A stretch of DNA of 64,000 bases, from contig NZ_PIPN01000004.1 in assembly GCF_003986955.1 (NCBI RefSeq), forward strand, positions 1-64,000, read 5' to 3'. A model generated the notes under the pieces. That model saw nothing but the letters and a program-made list of their open reading frames with translations, did no database searches and was not told the DNA's origin. Position 1 is the first letter of the stretch; each line of letters opens with the position of its first letter. The position numbers and the translations under genes are program-made. The stretch is from Aliidiomarina sedimenti (GTDB lineage: Bacteria > Pseudomonadota > Gammaproteobacteria > Enterobacterales > Alteromonadaceae). Below are positions 7,587 to 15,765 of the stretch, in pieces.

Positions 7587-9490
7587 TAGTTTGCTCCTTC
7601 AAGTCGGTCATCTACTGCATCTTTAAGCATCGCTTCAGACAGTAACCGTGTCGGGTAGTCAGGCTCTAAATCGTGTTCACTCAGTTGCCGTAATTCACTC
7701 ACTAACTCCTGCACTCGTTGGCTTTCGATATCGAAATAGCGCTCTATCCAGTCTGCTGTCTGGCGTAAAGCTTCACGGTAATTAACCGTTTGCCGTTGCA
7801 TCAATGCCTGCTGGGCTAACTGCAATTGCAGCTGCAACTGACTTACCAGTAAGCTCCGTTGCTCATGGCCCAGCTGCATTGCTGGCAGTTCATCAGTGCG
7901 CTGAACGCGAATGAAGTCGTCGGTGAAGGAGTCCCAGGCTTTGGCAAGGTTGTTGCGCCATTCTGAGAAGTCTCCACTGATATCACTGTTGTTCTCTGTC
8001 GGTTGATCCAGTTGCGATTGTTGCTGATTGAATGGCAGGTCATGGATCTGACGGCGCATCGAGCTCAAGCGAATAGCGAGCTCTTCCAGATTGGGCTCTT
8101 CGATGTTCTCGAGTAAATCAATGTCTGCCTGCAATTGCTGGCGCAGCGGAATCAAACTCCGGTCATCGGCGTCGCGCAGTAATTCGTCCGCTCGTTGTAG
8201 TAAACGAATCGCGGTCGGCCGGTCCATATCCAACCACAGCGTCCGGCCTGCGGCCATAACCAGATCACGTGCTTCAACCAGATAGAGGTCCTGCGACATG
8301 CGCATGCCTGAGCTATCTAAATCCTCTTGTAGCCGCTCTAATTCATTGCGTTGCTGGGAAAACTCGTCACGCATCGCCTGGCGTTCTTCCGCCTGTTCTT
8401 CCCGTCGTTGGTTCGCCTCTTGTTCGCGTTCCTGTTGCAATCGACTCATGCGTTCATCGAGACTATTTTGCAGGCCTCTGAAAAGATCCCCTTCCAGTCT
8501 TTCCTGAGCCCGGGCTGACGATTCAATACGCTCATTCAGCGTTTGTAACTGAGCGTTGGTCTGCGACCGATAACTCTGTTGCTGCGTCCATACCCAGTAG
8601 TTTCCTCCCGCGAGTATAATGACGCACACTAACAGGATGAGGCTGAAAAAGAGGTAAAAGCGACTACGGGGGGTCGGCTCAATAGGCTTGGCAGAATGTT
8701 CGGTGCGGTCAGAAGATTGACTGGTCACAGTTTTAGTCTCTTTAGTTTGCAGGTTTTGAATGGTCGTCACCAATGCATTCGTGGTGGCATTCTGTGCCTT
8801 ATGTACATGTGTGGTTTTGACCCCTTGCTGGGTCAACGCATCGTGCAGGCGCTGACTGGAAACGACCCAGTTTAAACGTTGCGCCCACTGCAGCCCGTCA
8901 TCAATAAGGTCGGAAAAAAACAGTTCCAGCTGCTGCATGCTGGTGACCACGGCGATATCTACCTGTTGCTGCCATTCTGGAAGTTTGGCCGAGATATTCG
9001 GATGCAACGGGCTGCGCTCATAGACCTCCAGCGTCTCAACGCTGGCGCCTCGCTGGCGCAGTGTATCGGCAATCAGGGTACGACCGTCTTTACCGGTAAC
9101 AAATAACCAGTGCTGGTTATCCAGTTTACCTAATTCGTCGAGGGCGAGTAGTGACTCGCCGGTATGCTCGGGCGCCGGATAGGTTACCGCTTGATGAGTA
9201 GCGGCAACGAGACGCTCAGCGGTGCCACTGCCGACACAGTAATAACGGCCTTTTGGCCAGGTAAGTTTGTGCCCGCTAAGCTGCTGATCGAGAAAACCAA
9301 CGGCCGTCGGGCTGACCACGACAATGCCGTCATAGGTATCAGCAAGCTGCGCCAACACCTCGTCGGATAAGGTGATCTGTTGAGTTTCAATCACCGCATG
9401 ACGAAACACCTGATAGCCTTCGCTGGACAGAGTTTGCTCAAGCGCGTTGGCCTGATCATGCGGTCGGATTAACAGAACACCGGTGGTCAT
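7586..9490 (-). CDS. hemDX: fused uroporphyrinogen-III synthase / HemX
   Basis: The N-terminal part (about residues 1-250) is a uroporphyrinogen-III synthase, which cyclises hydroxymethylbilane with inversion of ring D. It starts MTTGVLLIRPHDQANAL and contains the conserved VSPTAV and VTGKDGR segments. After a Thr/Ser-rich linker comes one membrane helix (about 278-302), a long Gln/Glu/Arg-rich coiled coil (about 310-400) and a HemX domain to residue 634. In E. coli these are two genes, so this is a genuine in-frame fusion with no internal stop. That places the soluble HemD domain on the cytoplasmic side of the inner membrane. It lies 3 bp after hemC and overlaps hemY by 1 bp. Confidence 0.93.
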   Translation of the reverse strand: MTTGVLLIRPHDQANALEQTLSSEGYQVFRHAVIETQQITLSDEVLAQLADTYDGIVVVSPTAVGFLDQQLSGHKLTWPKGRYYCVGSGTAERLVAATHQAVTYPAPEHTGESLLALDELGKLDNQHWLFVTGKDGRTLIADTLRQRGASVETLEVYERSPLHPNISAKLPEWQQQVDIAVVTSMQQLELFFSDLIDDGLQWAQRLNWVVSSQRLHDALTQQGVKTTHVHKAQNATTNALVTTIQNLQTKETKTVTSQSSDRTEHSAKPIEPTPRSRFYLFFSLILLVCVIILAGGNYWVWTQQQSYRSQTNAQLQTLNERIESSARAQERLEGDLFRGLQNSLDERMSRLQQEREQEANQRREEQAEERQAMRDEFSQQRNELERLQEDLDSSGMRMSQDLYLVEARDLVMAAGRTLWLDMDRPTAIRLLQRADELLRDADDRSLIPLRQQLQADIDLLENIEEPNLEELAIRLSSMRRQIHDLPFNQQQSQLDQPTENNSDISGDFSEWRNNLAKAWDSFTDDFIRVQRTDELPAMQLGHEQRSLLVSQLQLQLQLAQQALMQRQTVNYREALRQTADWIERYFDIESQRVQELVSELRQLSEHDLEPDYPTRLLSEAMLKDAVDDRLEGAN

Positions 9491-9493
9491 AGC

Positions 9494-10435
9494 TCAGGCC
9501 TCGTTACTTTCGTAGACGTCGCGTAAAATCACACCAGCACCACGGGACAGCAGGTCATCGGCAAGCGCGGTGCCTAAGTCTTCAGCGTCAGTTTTATCGC
9601 CGCGGATTTCACCACGAACAATTTCGCTACCGTCAGGGCGGCCCACCAGGCCGCGCAAATAAATTTCGTCGCCGTGCAGTTCAGCAAAGGCTCCGATAGG
9701 AACCTGGCAGCCTCCTTCCAGACGTCGGTTCATGGCCCGTTCTGCGAGCACACAAATACGGGTGATCTCGTGTTCCAGCGGCTTCAGGTAGGCCTTGACG
9801 CGATCATCGTCACTGCGACATTCAATACCTAAGGCACCCTGACCATTGGCCGGCAATGACTCCTCTGCGGGTAAGCGCATGCGGATCCGCTCACCAAGCT
9901 CCAGCCGAACCAGTCCCGACGTCGCCAGGATAATGGCATCGAACTCACCTTCATCGAGCTTGCGTAAACGGGTTTGCACATTGCCCCGTAAATCTTTAAT
10001 CCGCAGATGCGGAAACCGTGCTGCGATCTGGCAGCGGCGGCGCAGACTGCAGGTGCCGACCACGGCCCCCTCTGGCATCTGCTGCAAATTGTCGTACTGA
10101 TTCGAGACAAAGGCGTCGCTGGGCTCTTCACGTTCACAAATAGTGAACAGCTCGAGACCAGGTGGGAACTCAACCGGCAGGTCTTTCATTGAGTGGACAG
10201 CCAGGTCAGCACGGCGTTCGATCATGGCAACTTCAAGTTCTTTGACAAACAGTCCTTTGCCTCCGATTTTCGCCAGCGGCGTGTCCAGAATAACGTCGCC
10301 GCGCGTGCTCATTGGCAACAACTCCACCTGCAACCCCGGATGTAGCGCTTCCAGACGTGCTTTAATATGTTCTGCCTGCCATAGGGCAAGCGCGCTTTTG
10401 CGTGTTGCAATGACCAGTTTATCGTTTTTGCTCAT
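9494..10435 (-). CDS. hemC: hydroxymethylbilane synthase (porphobilinogen deaminase)
   Basis: HemC joins four porphobilinogen molecules into hydroxymethylbilane, the substrate of the HemD domain encoded next. The 313-residue protein shows catalytic Asp85 (HSMKDLP) and the dipyrromethane-cofactor cysteine Cys243 ([12 protein letters not shown]). Substrate-binding arginines are in TCSLRRRCQ and LRGNVQTRL. Length and motifs match the family throughout. It follows the DUF2914 gene by 37 bp on the same strand and may share its promoter. In E. coli hemC faces cyaA; here it faces lptM-lysA. Confidence 0.97.
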   Translation of the reverse strand: MSKNDKLVIATRKSALALWQAEHIKARLEALHPGLQVELLPMSTRGDVILDTPLAKIGGKGLFVKELEVAMIERRADLAVHSMKDLPVEFPPGLELFTICEREEPSDAFVSNQYDNLQQMPEGAVVGTCSLRRRCQIAARFPHLRIKDLRGNVQTRLRKLDEGEFDAIILATSGLVRLELGERIRMRLPAEESLPANGQGALGIECRSDDDRVKAYLKPLEHEITRICVLAERAMNRRLEGGCQVPIGAFAELHGDEIYLRGLVGRPDGSEIVRGEIRGDKTDAEDLGTALADDLLSRGAGVILRDVYESNEA

Positions 10436-10472
10436 GAACCTGCTCTACTACTTAAAGAATGAGGCAGCACGA

Positions 10473-10904
10473 TTAGCGCTGCACCTGGAAGTTATACTCT
10501 ACCAATTCATCACCACCGTCATTGACCACGCGCACGGTCCAGTCGCCTTCTTCCAAATGACTGATCTGTTTAGTGGAGTAGGTACGCCAGCTGTTACTAC
10601 CGACAGCAAGCTCGATTTCAGCATCCAGTTCGCCATTGCGGTACCAGCGGTGAGTAATACCGCGTCCATCGTGATTAACCATATGAGTGAAAAAAGCCAG
10701 ACGGTCGAACTCTTCACCGCTGTGAGTGTAACTGCTGCCCAGGTCATCAACGGGTTCGCGATTTTCTACTGCAGTGGTCAGTACAGCGCGTTCAACATAT
10801 TGTTCATTAAGAGTGACGTGGTCTGTCTCGGAAGCCGTCACAGCAGAAAACTGGAACAGGAAAAGTAAAGAAAGTGAAATTGTCGCGAGTTTGTTTAGCA
10901 TCAT
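10473..10904 (-). CDS. exported DUF2914 protein
   Basis: A 143-residue protein of unknown function with a signal peptide (about 1-25, ending SAVTA-SETD). The mature part matches the DUF2914 pattern: HRWYRNGEL, a WRTYSTKQ block, then GDWTVRVVNDGG and a final hydrophobic strand. This is a small beta-rich domain found in exported proteobacterial proteins. AAGGAC lies 6 nt before the first ATG. It is first in the minus-strand run DUF2914-hemC-hemDX-hemY-tamA-tamB. The 163-bp gap upstream (10905-11067) separates it from the divergent lptM and must hold both promoters; I see no clear operator there. Confidence 0.85.
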   Translation of the reverse strand: MMLNKLATISLSLLFLFQFSAVTASETDHVTLNEQYVERAVLTTAVENREPVDDLGSSYTHSGEEFDRLAFFTHMVNHDGRGITHRWYRNGELDAEIELAVGSNSWRTYSTKQISHLEEGDWTVRVVNDGGDELVEYNFQVQR

Positions 10905-11067
10905 CTAAGTCCTTGTATTGGGCAGCCACCATGAGTACCACTTTAACTTGCCTGGCTGTCATTGAATAGCCGCGTGAATAGCCACACGAAAACCCCTGGA
11001 GTCGGGTGACAAATGCCCCTTTGAATGCGATTATAGGCCCTTTGCCGTCTTAAGTGTAACGCGAGCT

Positions 11068-11247
11068 ATGATAAAACGCATCTTCCACCTGGTAACTGTT
11101 GTTTCCGTTGTTTCTGCCCTGGCTGGCTGTGGGCAAAAAGGGCCGCTTTATATACCGCCGGAACCTGAAACCACAGATATTGAGCAACAACGCGATGAAG
11201 CCGATCAGAGTGCGCAGTCCCAGCAATCAGTGAGTAACAATGGCTAA
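11068..11247 (+). CDS. lptM: LPS-assembly lipoprotein LptM (YifL)
   Basis: A 59-residue lipoprotein. The lipobox LAGC puts the modified Cys at residue 21, and the family signature GQKGPLY follows directly. In E. coli LptM binds the LptDE translocon and helps its oxidative maturation. The rest is a short acidic, Gln-rich tail. Its stop codon overlaps the lysA start by 8 bp in another frame, so lysA translation is probably coupled. The order lptM, then dapF-DUF484-xerC, is conserved in gammaproteobacteria. Confidence 0.92.
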   Translation: MIKRIFHLVTVVSVVSALAGCGQKGPLYIPPEPETTDIEQQRDEADQSAQSQQSVSNNG

Positions 11248-12511
11248 TCAGAGTTTTCAAGCATTTACGTTCCAGGCGACTCACCTCCATGCAGAAAATG
11301 TGACGGCGGCTAGTCTGGCCGAACGTTTCGGCACGCCGCTGTATGTATATTCCCGCGCTGCGATCGAGCAAAACTGGGATGCGTTTAATCAGCACCTGCC
11401 GGCCCCACATCGCACCTGTTATGCGGTAAAGGCGAACAGCAACCTGGCGATCCTGCAATTACTGGCGTTAAAAGGGGCCGGTTTCGATGTTGTTTCGGGC
11501 GGTGAAATCGCTCGCGTTTTAAAAGCCGGTGGCCGCGCAGACAGCATCGTTTTTTCCGGGGTCGCTAAATCGAAAGCTGAAATTGAGTACGCACTAGAGG
11601 TCGGCATCCTCCAGTTCAATGTCGAATCCTTAGCCGAACTTGAACGTATCAGTGCGATTGCGCAGCAGCGTCAACAGCAGGCGCGGATCTCATTGCGTGT
11701 TAATCCTGACGTAGACGCCCGCACTCATCCCTACATTGCGACCGGGCTTGAAGCGAATAAATTTGGTATTCCGATGCGGGATGCACTGGCTGCCTTTAGC
11801 AAAGCGAGTCAGTTGCCGGGTCTGCAGGTGGTCGGTGTGGATTGCCATATCGGCTCGCAACTGACTGAGTTGACTCCTTTCCTTGACGCCATGGACCGTA
11901 TGCTCAAGTTGATTGACGAGCTGGCCGCCCAGGGTATTGAAATTACTCATCTCGACATGGGCGGCGGTTTAGGCGTGCAGTACGAGGATGAACAGCCCCC
12001 GGCAGTAGGTGACTACATCCAGGCAATGCTTGCCAGGCTTGCAGATTATCCTCAGTTGGCCTTGTACCTTGAGCCTGGCCGCGCCATTGTCGCCAATGCA
12101 GGCATGCTGTTGACCCGGGTTGAGTATATTAAAGCCAGTCAGAAAAAAGACTTTGTGATTGTCGATGCGGGTATGAATGACATGTTGCGTCCGTCGCTGT
12201 ATCAGGCCTATCATCGTGTTGAGAATAGCGTGCAGGGTAAGCCACTTATTACTAAGCCGGTCGACGTGGTCGGCCCGGTATGTGAAACCGGCGATTTTTT
12301 AGCGCAAGGACGAACACTGGCCGCCGAAGAAGGTGATGTACTGGCGGTTTTCGGTGCTGGCGCCTATGGTTTTGCTATGAGTTCAAACTACAATACCCGG
12401 GTACGGCCCGCTGAAGTCATGGTCGACGGCGATGCCGCTTATCTCATCCGCGAGCGAGAGGAGCTGGAGCAGCTGTGGCAACACGAACGACTGGCGGACT
12501 TTAAATGTTGA
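11240..12511 (+). CDS. lysA: diaminopimelate decarboxylase
   Basis: LysA is the PLP enzyme that makes L-lysine from meso-diaminopimelate. The 423-residue protein has the PLP lysine Lys64 (CYAVKANSN). It also has the glycine-rich phosphate-binding [10 protein letters not shown], the [11 protein letters not shown] segment, and the active-site [11 protein letters not shown] from the partner subunit. The length is typical. Its 3' end overlaps dapF by 7 bp. Pairing lysA with dapF, the preceding step, puts the last two lysine steps in one operon. E. coli keeps lysA elsewhere. Confidence 0.97.
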   Translation: MANQSFQAFTFQATHLHAENVTAASLAERFGTPLYVYSRAAIEQNWDAFNQHLPAPHRTCYAVKANSNLAILQLLALKGAGFDVVSGGEIARVLKAGGRADSIVFSGVAKSKAEIEYALEVGILQFNVESLAELERISAIAQQRQQQARISLRVNPDVDARTHPYIATGLEANKFGIPMRDALAAFSKASQLPGLQVVGVDCHIGSQLTELTPFLDAMDRMLKLIDELAAQGIEITHLDMGGGLGVQYEDEQPPAVGDYIQAMLARLADYPQLALYLEPGRAIVANAGMLLTRVEYIKASQKKDFVIVDAGMNDMLRPSLYQAYHRVENSVQGKPLITKPVDVVGPVCETGDFLAQGRTLAAEEGDVLAVFGAGAYGFAMSSNYNTRVRPAEVMVDGDAAYLIREREELEQLWQHERLADFKC

Positions 12512-13332
12512 TTCATTTTTCGAAAATGCATGGTCTTGGCAATGACTTTATGGTCATTGACAATGTGACTCAGAATGTCTTTCTGAACAACGATCAAATT
12601 GCCATGCTTGCTGATCGTCACCGTGGAGTAGGCTTTGACCAATTGCTGATGGTCGAAGCGCCGTACGATCCTGACGTGGATTTTCATTATCGAATTTTTA
12701 ATGCGGATGGCTCGGAAGTTCAGCAATGCGGCAATGGCGCGCGCTGTTTTGGACGCTTTATCCGCCATAAAGGATTATCCAATAAGAACCGTTTCCGCGT
12801 CAGCACGAAAAAAGGGGTGATCAGTATTAGCCTGTTAAGCGATGGGCAGGTGGAAGTGGACATGGGCCAACCCGTGTTCGACCCTGCACAGATTCCGTTC
12901 CGGGCGAATAAAAGTGAGACCACCTATATTTTAAGAGCAGCGGAACAAACCTTCCTTTGCGGTGTATTAAGTATGGGTAACCCCCATTGTGTGATGCTGG
13001 TTGATGATATCGAGCAAGCGCCAGTGAACGAGGTTGGCCAGTTGCTGACCCAGCATGAACGTTTTGCGGAAGGTGCCAATATTGGCTTTTTACAGATTAT
13101 AGACCGCCAGAATGCGCGCTTACGTGTATTTGAGCGCGGTGTCGGCGAAACACAAGCCTGTGGCAGTGGTGCATGTGCCGCCGCCGTTTGGGCAATGATG
13201 CAAGATAAACTGGATGCGACTGCCACGATTCAGCTACCAGGTGGACCACTACAGATAACCTGGCAAGCAGGGCAAAGCGTAATGATGACCGGGTCGGCGA
13301 CCCATGTATTTGATGGACAAATGGTATTATGA
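12505..13332 (+). CDS. dapF: diaminopimelate epimerase
   Basis: DapF converts LL- to meso-diaminopimelate, used for both lysine and peptidoglycan. The 275-residue protein has both catalytic cysteines: Cys75 in QQCGNGARC and Cys219 in [10 protein letters not shown]. It begins [15 protein letters not shown], the usual family N-terminus. It overlaps lysA at its start and the next gene by 4 bp at its end, consistent with tight coupling. Confidence 0.97.
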   Translation: MLIHFSKMHGLGNDFMVIDNVTQNVFLNNDQIAMLADRHRGVGFDQLLMVEAPYDPDVDFHYRIFNADGSEVQQCGNGARCFGRFIRHKGLSNKNRFRVSTKKGVISISLLSDGQVEVDMGQPVFDPAQIPFRANKSETTYILRAAEQTFLCGVLSMGNPHCVMLVDDIEQAPVNEVGQLLTQHERFAEGANIGFLQIIDRQNARLRVFERGVGETQACGSGACAAAVWAMMQDKLDATATIQLPGGPLQITWQAGQSVMMTGSATHVFDGQMVL

Positions 13333-14024
13333 GCAAAGCCGAGATGTTAGTCAGCGAAAGTGAACTGCGCCTGGATGACCAGGCGATCGCAGAATACCTC
13401 AAAGAAAACCCAGAGTTCTTCGCTCGCAATCCGGAATTGATTGCATCGATGAAGCTACCCCATGAACAGCAGGGGACAGTGTCACTGATCGAGCGTCAAC
13501 AGCGTTTGCTGCGCGACCAGATTGAACTGTTGCAGGAAGAAATTACTGACTTAATGAGCAACGCCCGGCGTAACGAACATATTTTCCGTGGTTACAGTGC
13601 GTTGTATACAAGGCTGCTACGCTGTCAGTCGTTGACTGAAGTGTCAGCGGCGTTGCATGACACCTTTATCAATGAATTAAGTCTGCCTGAGTTAACCTTA
13701 AAGTTCTTCATTGACGACCACCGCGTGCCGGATCGTTACCGGTTCAGCGCCGACACGCACAAGCAATTACTCAGTAAACGCTTTGTCGATGAGCCGGTCT
13801 ACTTTGGCCGACTTACCCAGGATGAACTGAATTTACTATTCCCGGGTAAACCAGTTCAGTCCGTGGCCTTGATGCTGTTGGGGCGTGATCCGAAAGTCGG
13901 GTTGCTGGCGCTTGGCAGTCATGACCCGTCGCATTTCGAACCCAATATGGATTACCTGTTAATCAGTCAGTTACAGGCGCTGCTAAGTGTCGTTTTACCT
14001 GGACTGGTTACCACACCAGAGTAG
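13329..14024 (+). CDS. DUF484 family protein (YigA-like)
   Basis: A 231-residue cytoplasmic protein of the DUF484 family. The N-terminus has the family motif of a hydrophobic pair followed by [16 protein letters not shown] (about 24-40). A helical region with [15 protein letters not shown] comes next, and the C-terminal two thirds looks like a GAF-type domain. Its function is not established. In many gammaproteobacteria it lies exactly between dapF and xerC, as here. It overlaps dapF by 4 bp and is 11 bp from xerC. Confidence 0.9.
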   Translation: MSKAEMLVSESELRLDDQAIAEYLKENPEFFARNPELIASMKLPHEQQGTVSLIERQQRLLRDQIELLQEEITDLMSNARRNEHIFRGYSALYTRLLRCQSLTEVSAALHDTFINELSLPELTLKFFIDDHRVPDRYRFSADTHKQLLSKRFVDEPVYFGRLTQDELNLLFPGKPVQSVALMLLGRDPKVGLLALGSHDPSHFEPNMDYLLISQLQALLSVVLPGLVTTPE

Positions 14025-14035
14025 CGGAAGCCCCT

Positions 14036-14953
14036 ATGGCTGAGTCCATCGAGCTTGAACGACTGGTCGAACGGTTTATTGATTACCTGCAGGGTAGTCG
14101 CGGCTATGCGGTGCATACGCTCACCCAGTATCGCCGCCAGTTAGGGGTCATTACTCAGGCGCTTGCTTCGCAGGGACTGCAACAGTGGTCGGAATTAACC
14201 GCCCGCGCCGTCGAGGGCCTGGTGGTGAGCTGGCGTCGCCAGGAAGTCGGTATTCCTTCGATTCATCAGCGTCTGGCCGCGTTGCGCAGCTTTTGCGATT
14301 ACCTTGGCGAACGTGGTGAACTGCAACACAACCCGGCTAAACTGGTGCAGGCACCGAAGCAAGGTCGGCGCTTACCAAAAAACATGGATGTCGATGGGGT
14401 GGCTCATCTGCTTGATGAGGAGCCAGACGACGAACTCGGTATTCGTGACCGTAGTATGTTTGAATTGATATACAGTGCCGGTTTGCGTGTGTCGGAGCTG
14501 GTTAGTCTCAACCTCTCAGATATCCCTACCGGGCGGCTTGCTACCCATGAGCTCAGAGTGACCGGGAAAGGCGGTAAGACCCGAATAGTACCCTATGGCG
14601 CTGAAGCCGGGTTGTGGTTAAAACTATGGATAGCGACCCGCAAAAACTGGCCACAGACAGAACCCGAGGCATTGTTTTTAAGCCAGCGCGGACGGCGGCT
14701 GTCGGTCCGTTCGGTGCAGTTGCGGCTGAAACAATGGGCCTTGCGCCGGGGTATCAGCGATAACTTGCATCCACATAAACTGCGCCATAGTTTCGCCTCG
14801 CATATGCTGGAGTCGAGTGGCGATCTGCGCGCGGTGCAGGAGCTTTTAGGGCACGCCAATTTATCCACTACTCAGGTCTATACCCATCTCGACTTCCAGC
14901 ATCTGGCTGGTGTCTATGACAACGCTCACCCACGGGCAAAGAAGAAACCATGA
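14036..14953 (+). CDS. xerC: site-specific tyrosine recombinase XerC
   Basis: XerC acts with XerD and FtsK to resolve chromosome dimers at dif. The 305-residue protein has a SAM-like N-terminal DNA-binding domain (about 5-95) and a complete tyrosine recombinase catalytic set: Arg151 (AGLRVSEL), Lys178, His247 and Arg250 (HKLRHSFASHML), His273 and nucleophile Tyr282 (LGHANLSTTQVYTH). It is not an integrase of a mobile element: position, length and neighbours are those of the housekeeping gene. Its stop overlaps the following HAD gene by 4 bp. Confidence 0.97.
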   Translation: MAESIELERLVERFIDYLQGSRGYAVHTLTQYRRQLGVITQALASQGLQQWSELTARAVEGLVVSWRRQEVGIPSIHQRLAALRSFCDYLGERGELQHNPAKLVQAPKQGRRLPKNMDVDGVAHLLDEEPDDELGIRDRSMFELIYSAGLRVSELVSLNLSDIPTGRLATHELRVTGKGGKTRIVPYGAEAGLWLKLWIATRKNWPQTEPEALFLSQRGRRLSVRSVQLRLKQWALRRGISDNLHPHKLRHSFASHMLESSGDLRAVQELLGHANLSTTQVYTHLDFQHLAGVYDNAHPRAKKKP

Positions 14954-15660
14954 TCCAATTTCACCGTCGCTTACGACCGGTCAAAGTGATTAGCTTTGAT
15001 CTTGATGACACTCTGTACGACAACCTTCCGGTGATGCAGCAGGCTGAACAGGCGCTGCTTGAATACCTTCATCAGCAGTTCCCGCAAACAGAGGCCTTCG
15101 GCCTGCATGACTGGCGCGCGCTGCGTGACAAACTGGCGGCGGCTGATGCCATGCTGGCAACCAATATGACCGCGTTACGCCAGGCCACACTGCGCCATGG
15201 ACTGGAACAACACGGCCTCGCCGCTGATCTGGCCACGCGCGGTGCTGAAGACGCCATGCTTCACTTTCTTGAACATCGAAACCAGGTGGACGTCGCGGAT
15301 GATGTGCATCGCCTGCTGGACGCCTTAGCCGGACGCTTCCCGCTGCTGGCTATTTCCAATGGCAACGCGGATATCAGTAAGATCGGCATCGGCGATTACT
15401 TTACCCACGCATGGCAACCCAGTGACCGTTTACGCGGTAAACCGACCGCGGATATGTTTCGTGCCGCACAGCAGAAACTGGGCTTTAACCCAGTTGAACT
15501 GCTGCATATCGGCGACCATCCGGTAAGTGACGTGCAGGGCGCGGCCCGCTTTGGTGCGCAAACTGTGTGGCTGAACCAGAGTGGCCGTTTTGACCCGCGC
15601 CTGACCTGGTTGCCCACGGTCACAATTGCGCATTTGCCGCTGCTGTCCGACTTTCTGTAA
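14950..15660 (+). CDS. yigB: HAD phosphatase YigB
   Basis: A HAD-superfamily hydrolase of 236 residues. Motif I is DLDDTLYDN (nucleophile and acid Asp near residues 17 and 19), motif II is AISNGNAD, and motif IV is HIGDHPVSDVQGA. A helical cap lies between. In E. coli YigB is a phosphatase that removes phosphate from 5-amino-6-(5-phosphoribitylamino)uracil in riboflavin synthesis and also acts on FMN. It ends the lptM-to-yigB gene run and is followed by the uvrD promoter. Confidence 0.92.
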   Translation: MIQFHRRLRPVKVISFDLDDTLYDNLPVMQQAEQALLEYLHQQFPQTEAFGLHDWRALRDKLAAADAMLATNMTALRQATLRHGLEQHGLAADLATRGAEDAMLHFLEHRNQVDVADDVHRLLDALAGRFPLLAISNGNADISKIGIGDYFTHAWQPSDRLRGKPTADMFRAAQQKLGFNPVELLHIGDHPVSDVQGAARFGAQTVWLNQSGRFDPRLTWLPTVTIAHLPLLSDFL

Positions 15661-15667
15661 CGCCGAG

Positions 15668-15702
15668 TGCTGGTTGCATATACAGTATACGGGCCGTACA
15701 CT
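15668..15702 (+). promoter_or_regulatory. uvrD promoter with LexA (SOS) operator
   Basis: A LexA-type box lies at 15668-15687. It has the CTG-N10-CAG core and matches the E. coli 20-bp consensus at 15 positions, with the right half ATATACAGTA perfect. It covers a plausible -35 (TTGCAT, 15674-15679). A -10 (TACACT, 15697-15702) follows after a 17-bp spacer. LexA binding here would block RNA polymerase, so uvrD should be SOS-induced, as in E. coli. Confidence 0.85.
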
Positions 15703-15765
15703 ATAGGCTGAACCGCCTGGGCAGCAGCCGTTGCCTTTTGCTTATCTTGTTATATGGGGCTCGCA

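Noticed and set aside
10143-10868. A 241-residue plus-strand open frame opposite hemC and the DUF2914 gene.
   Set aside because: It covers two real antisense genes and shows no ribosome site or domain.
14036-14953. XerC as an integrase of a mobile element.
   Set aside because: It sits in the conserved dapF-DUF484-xerC-yigB order, and there are no attachment repeats or phage genes around it.
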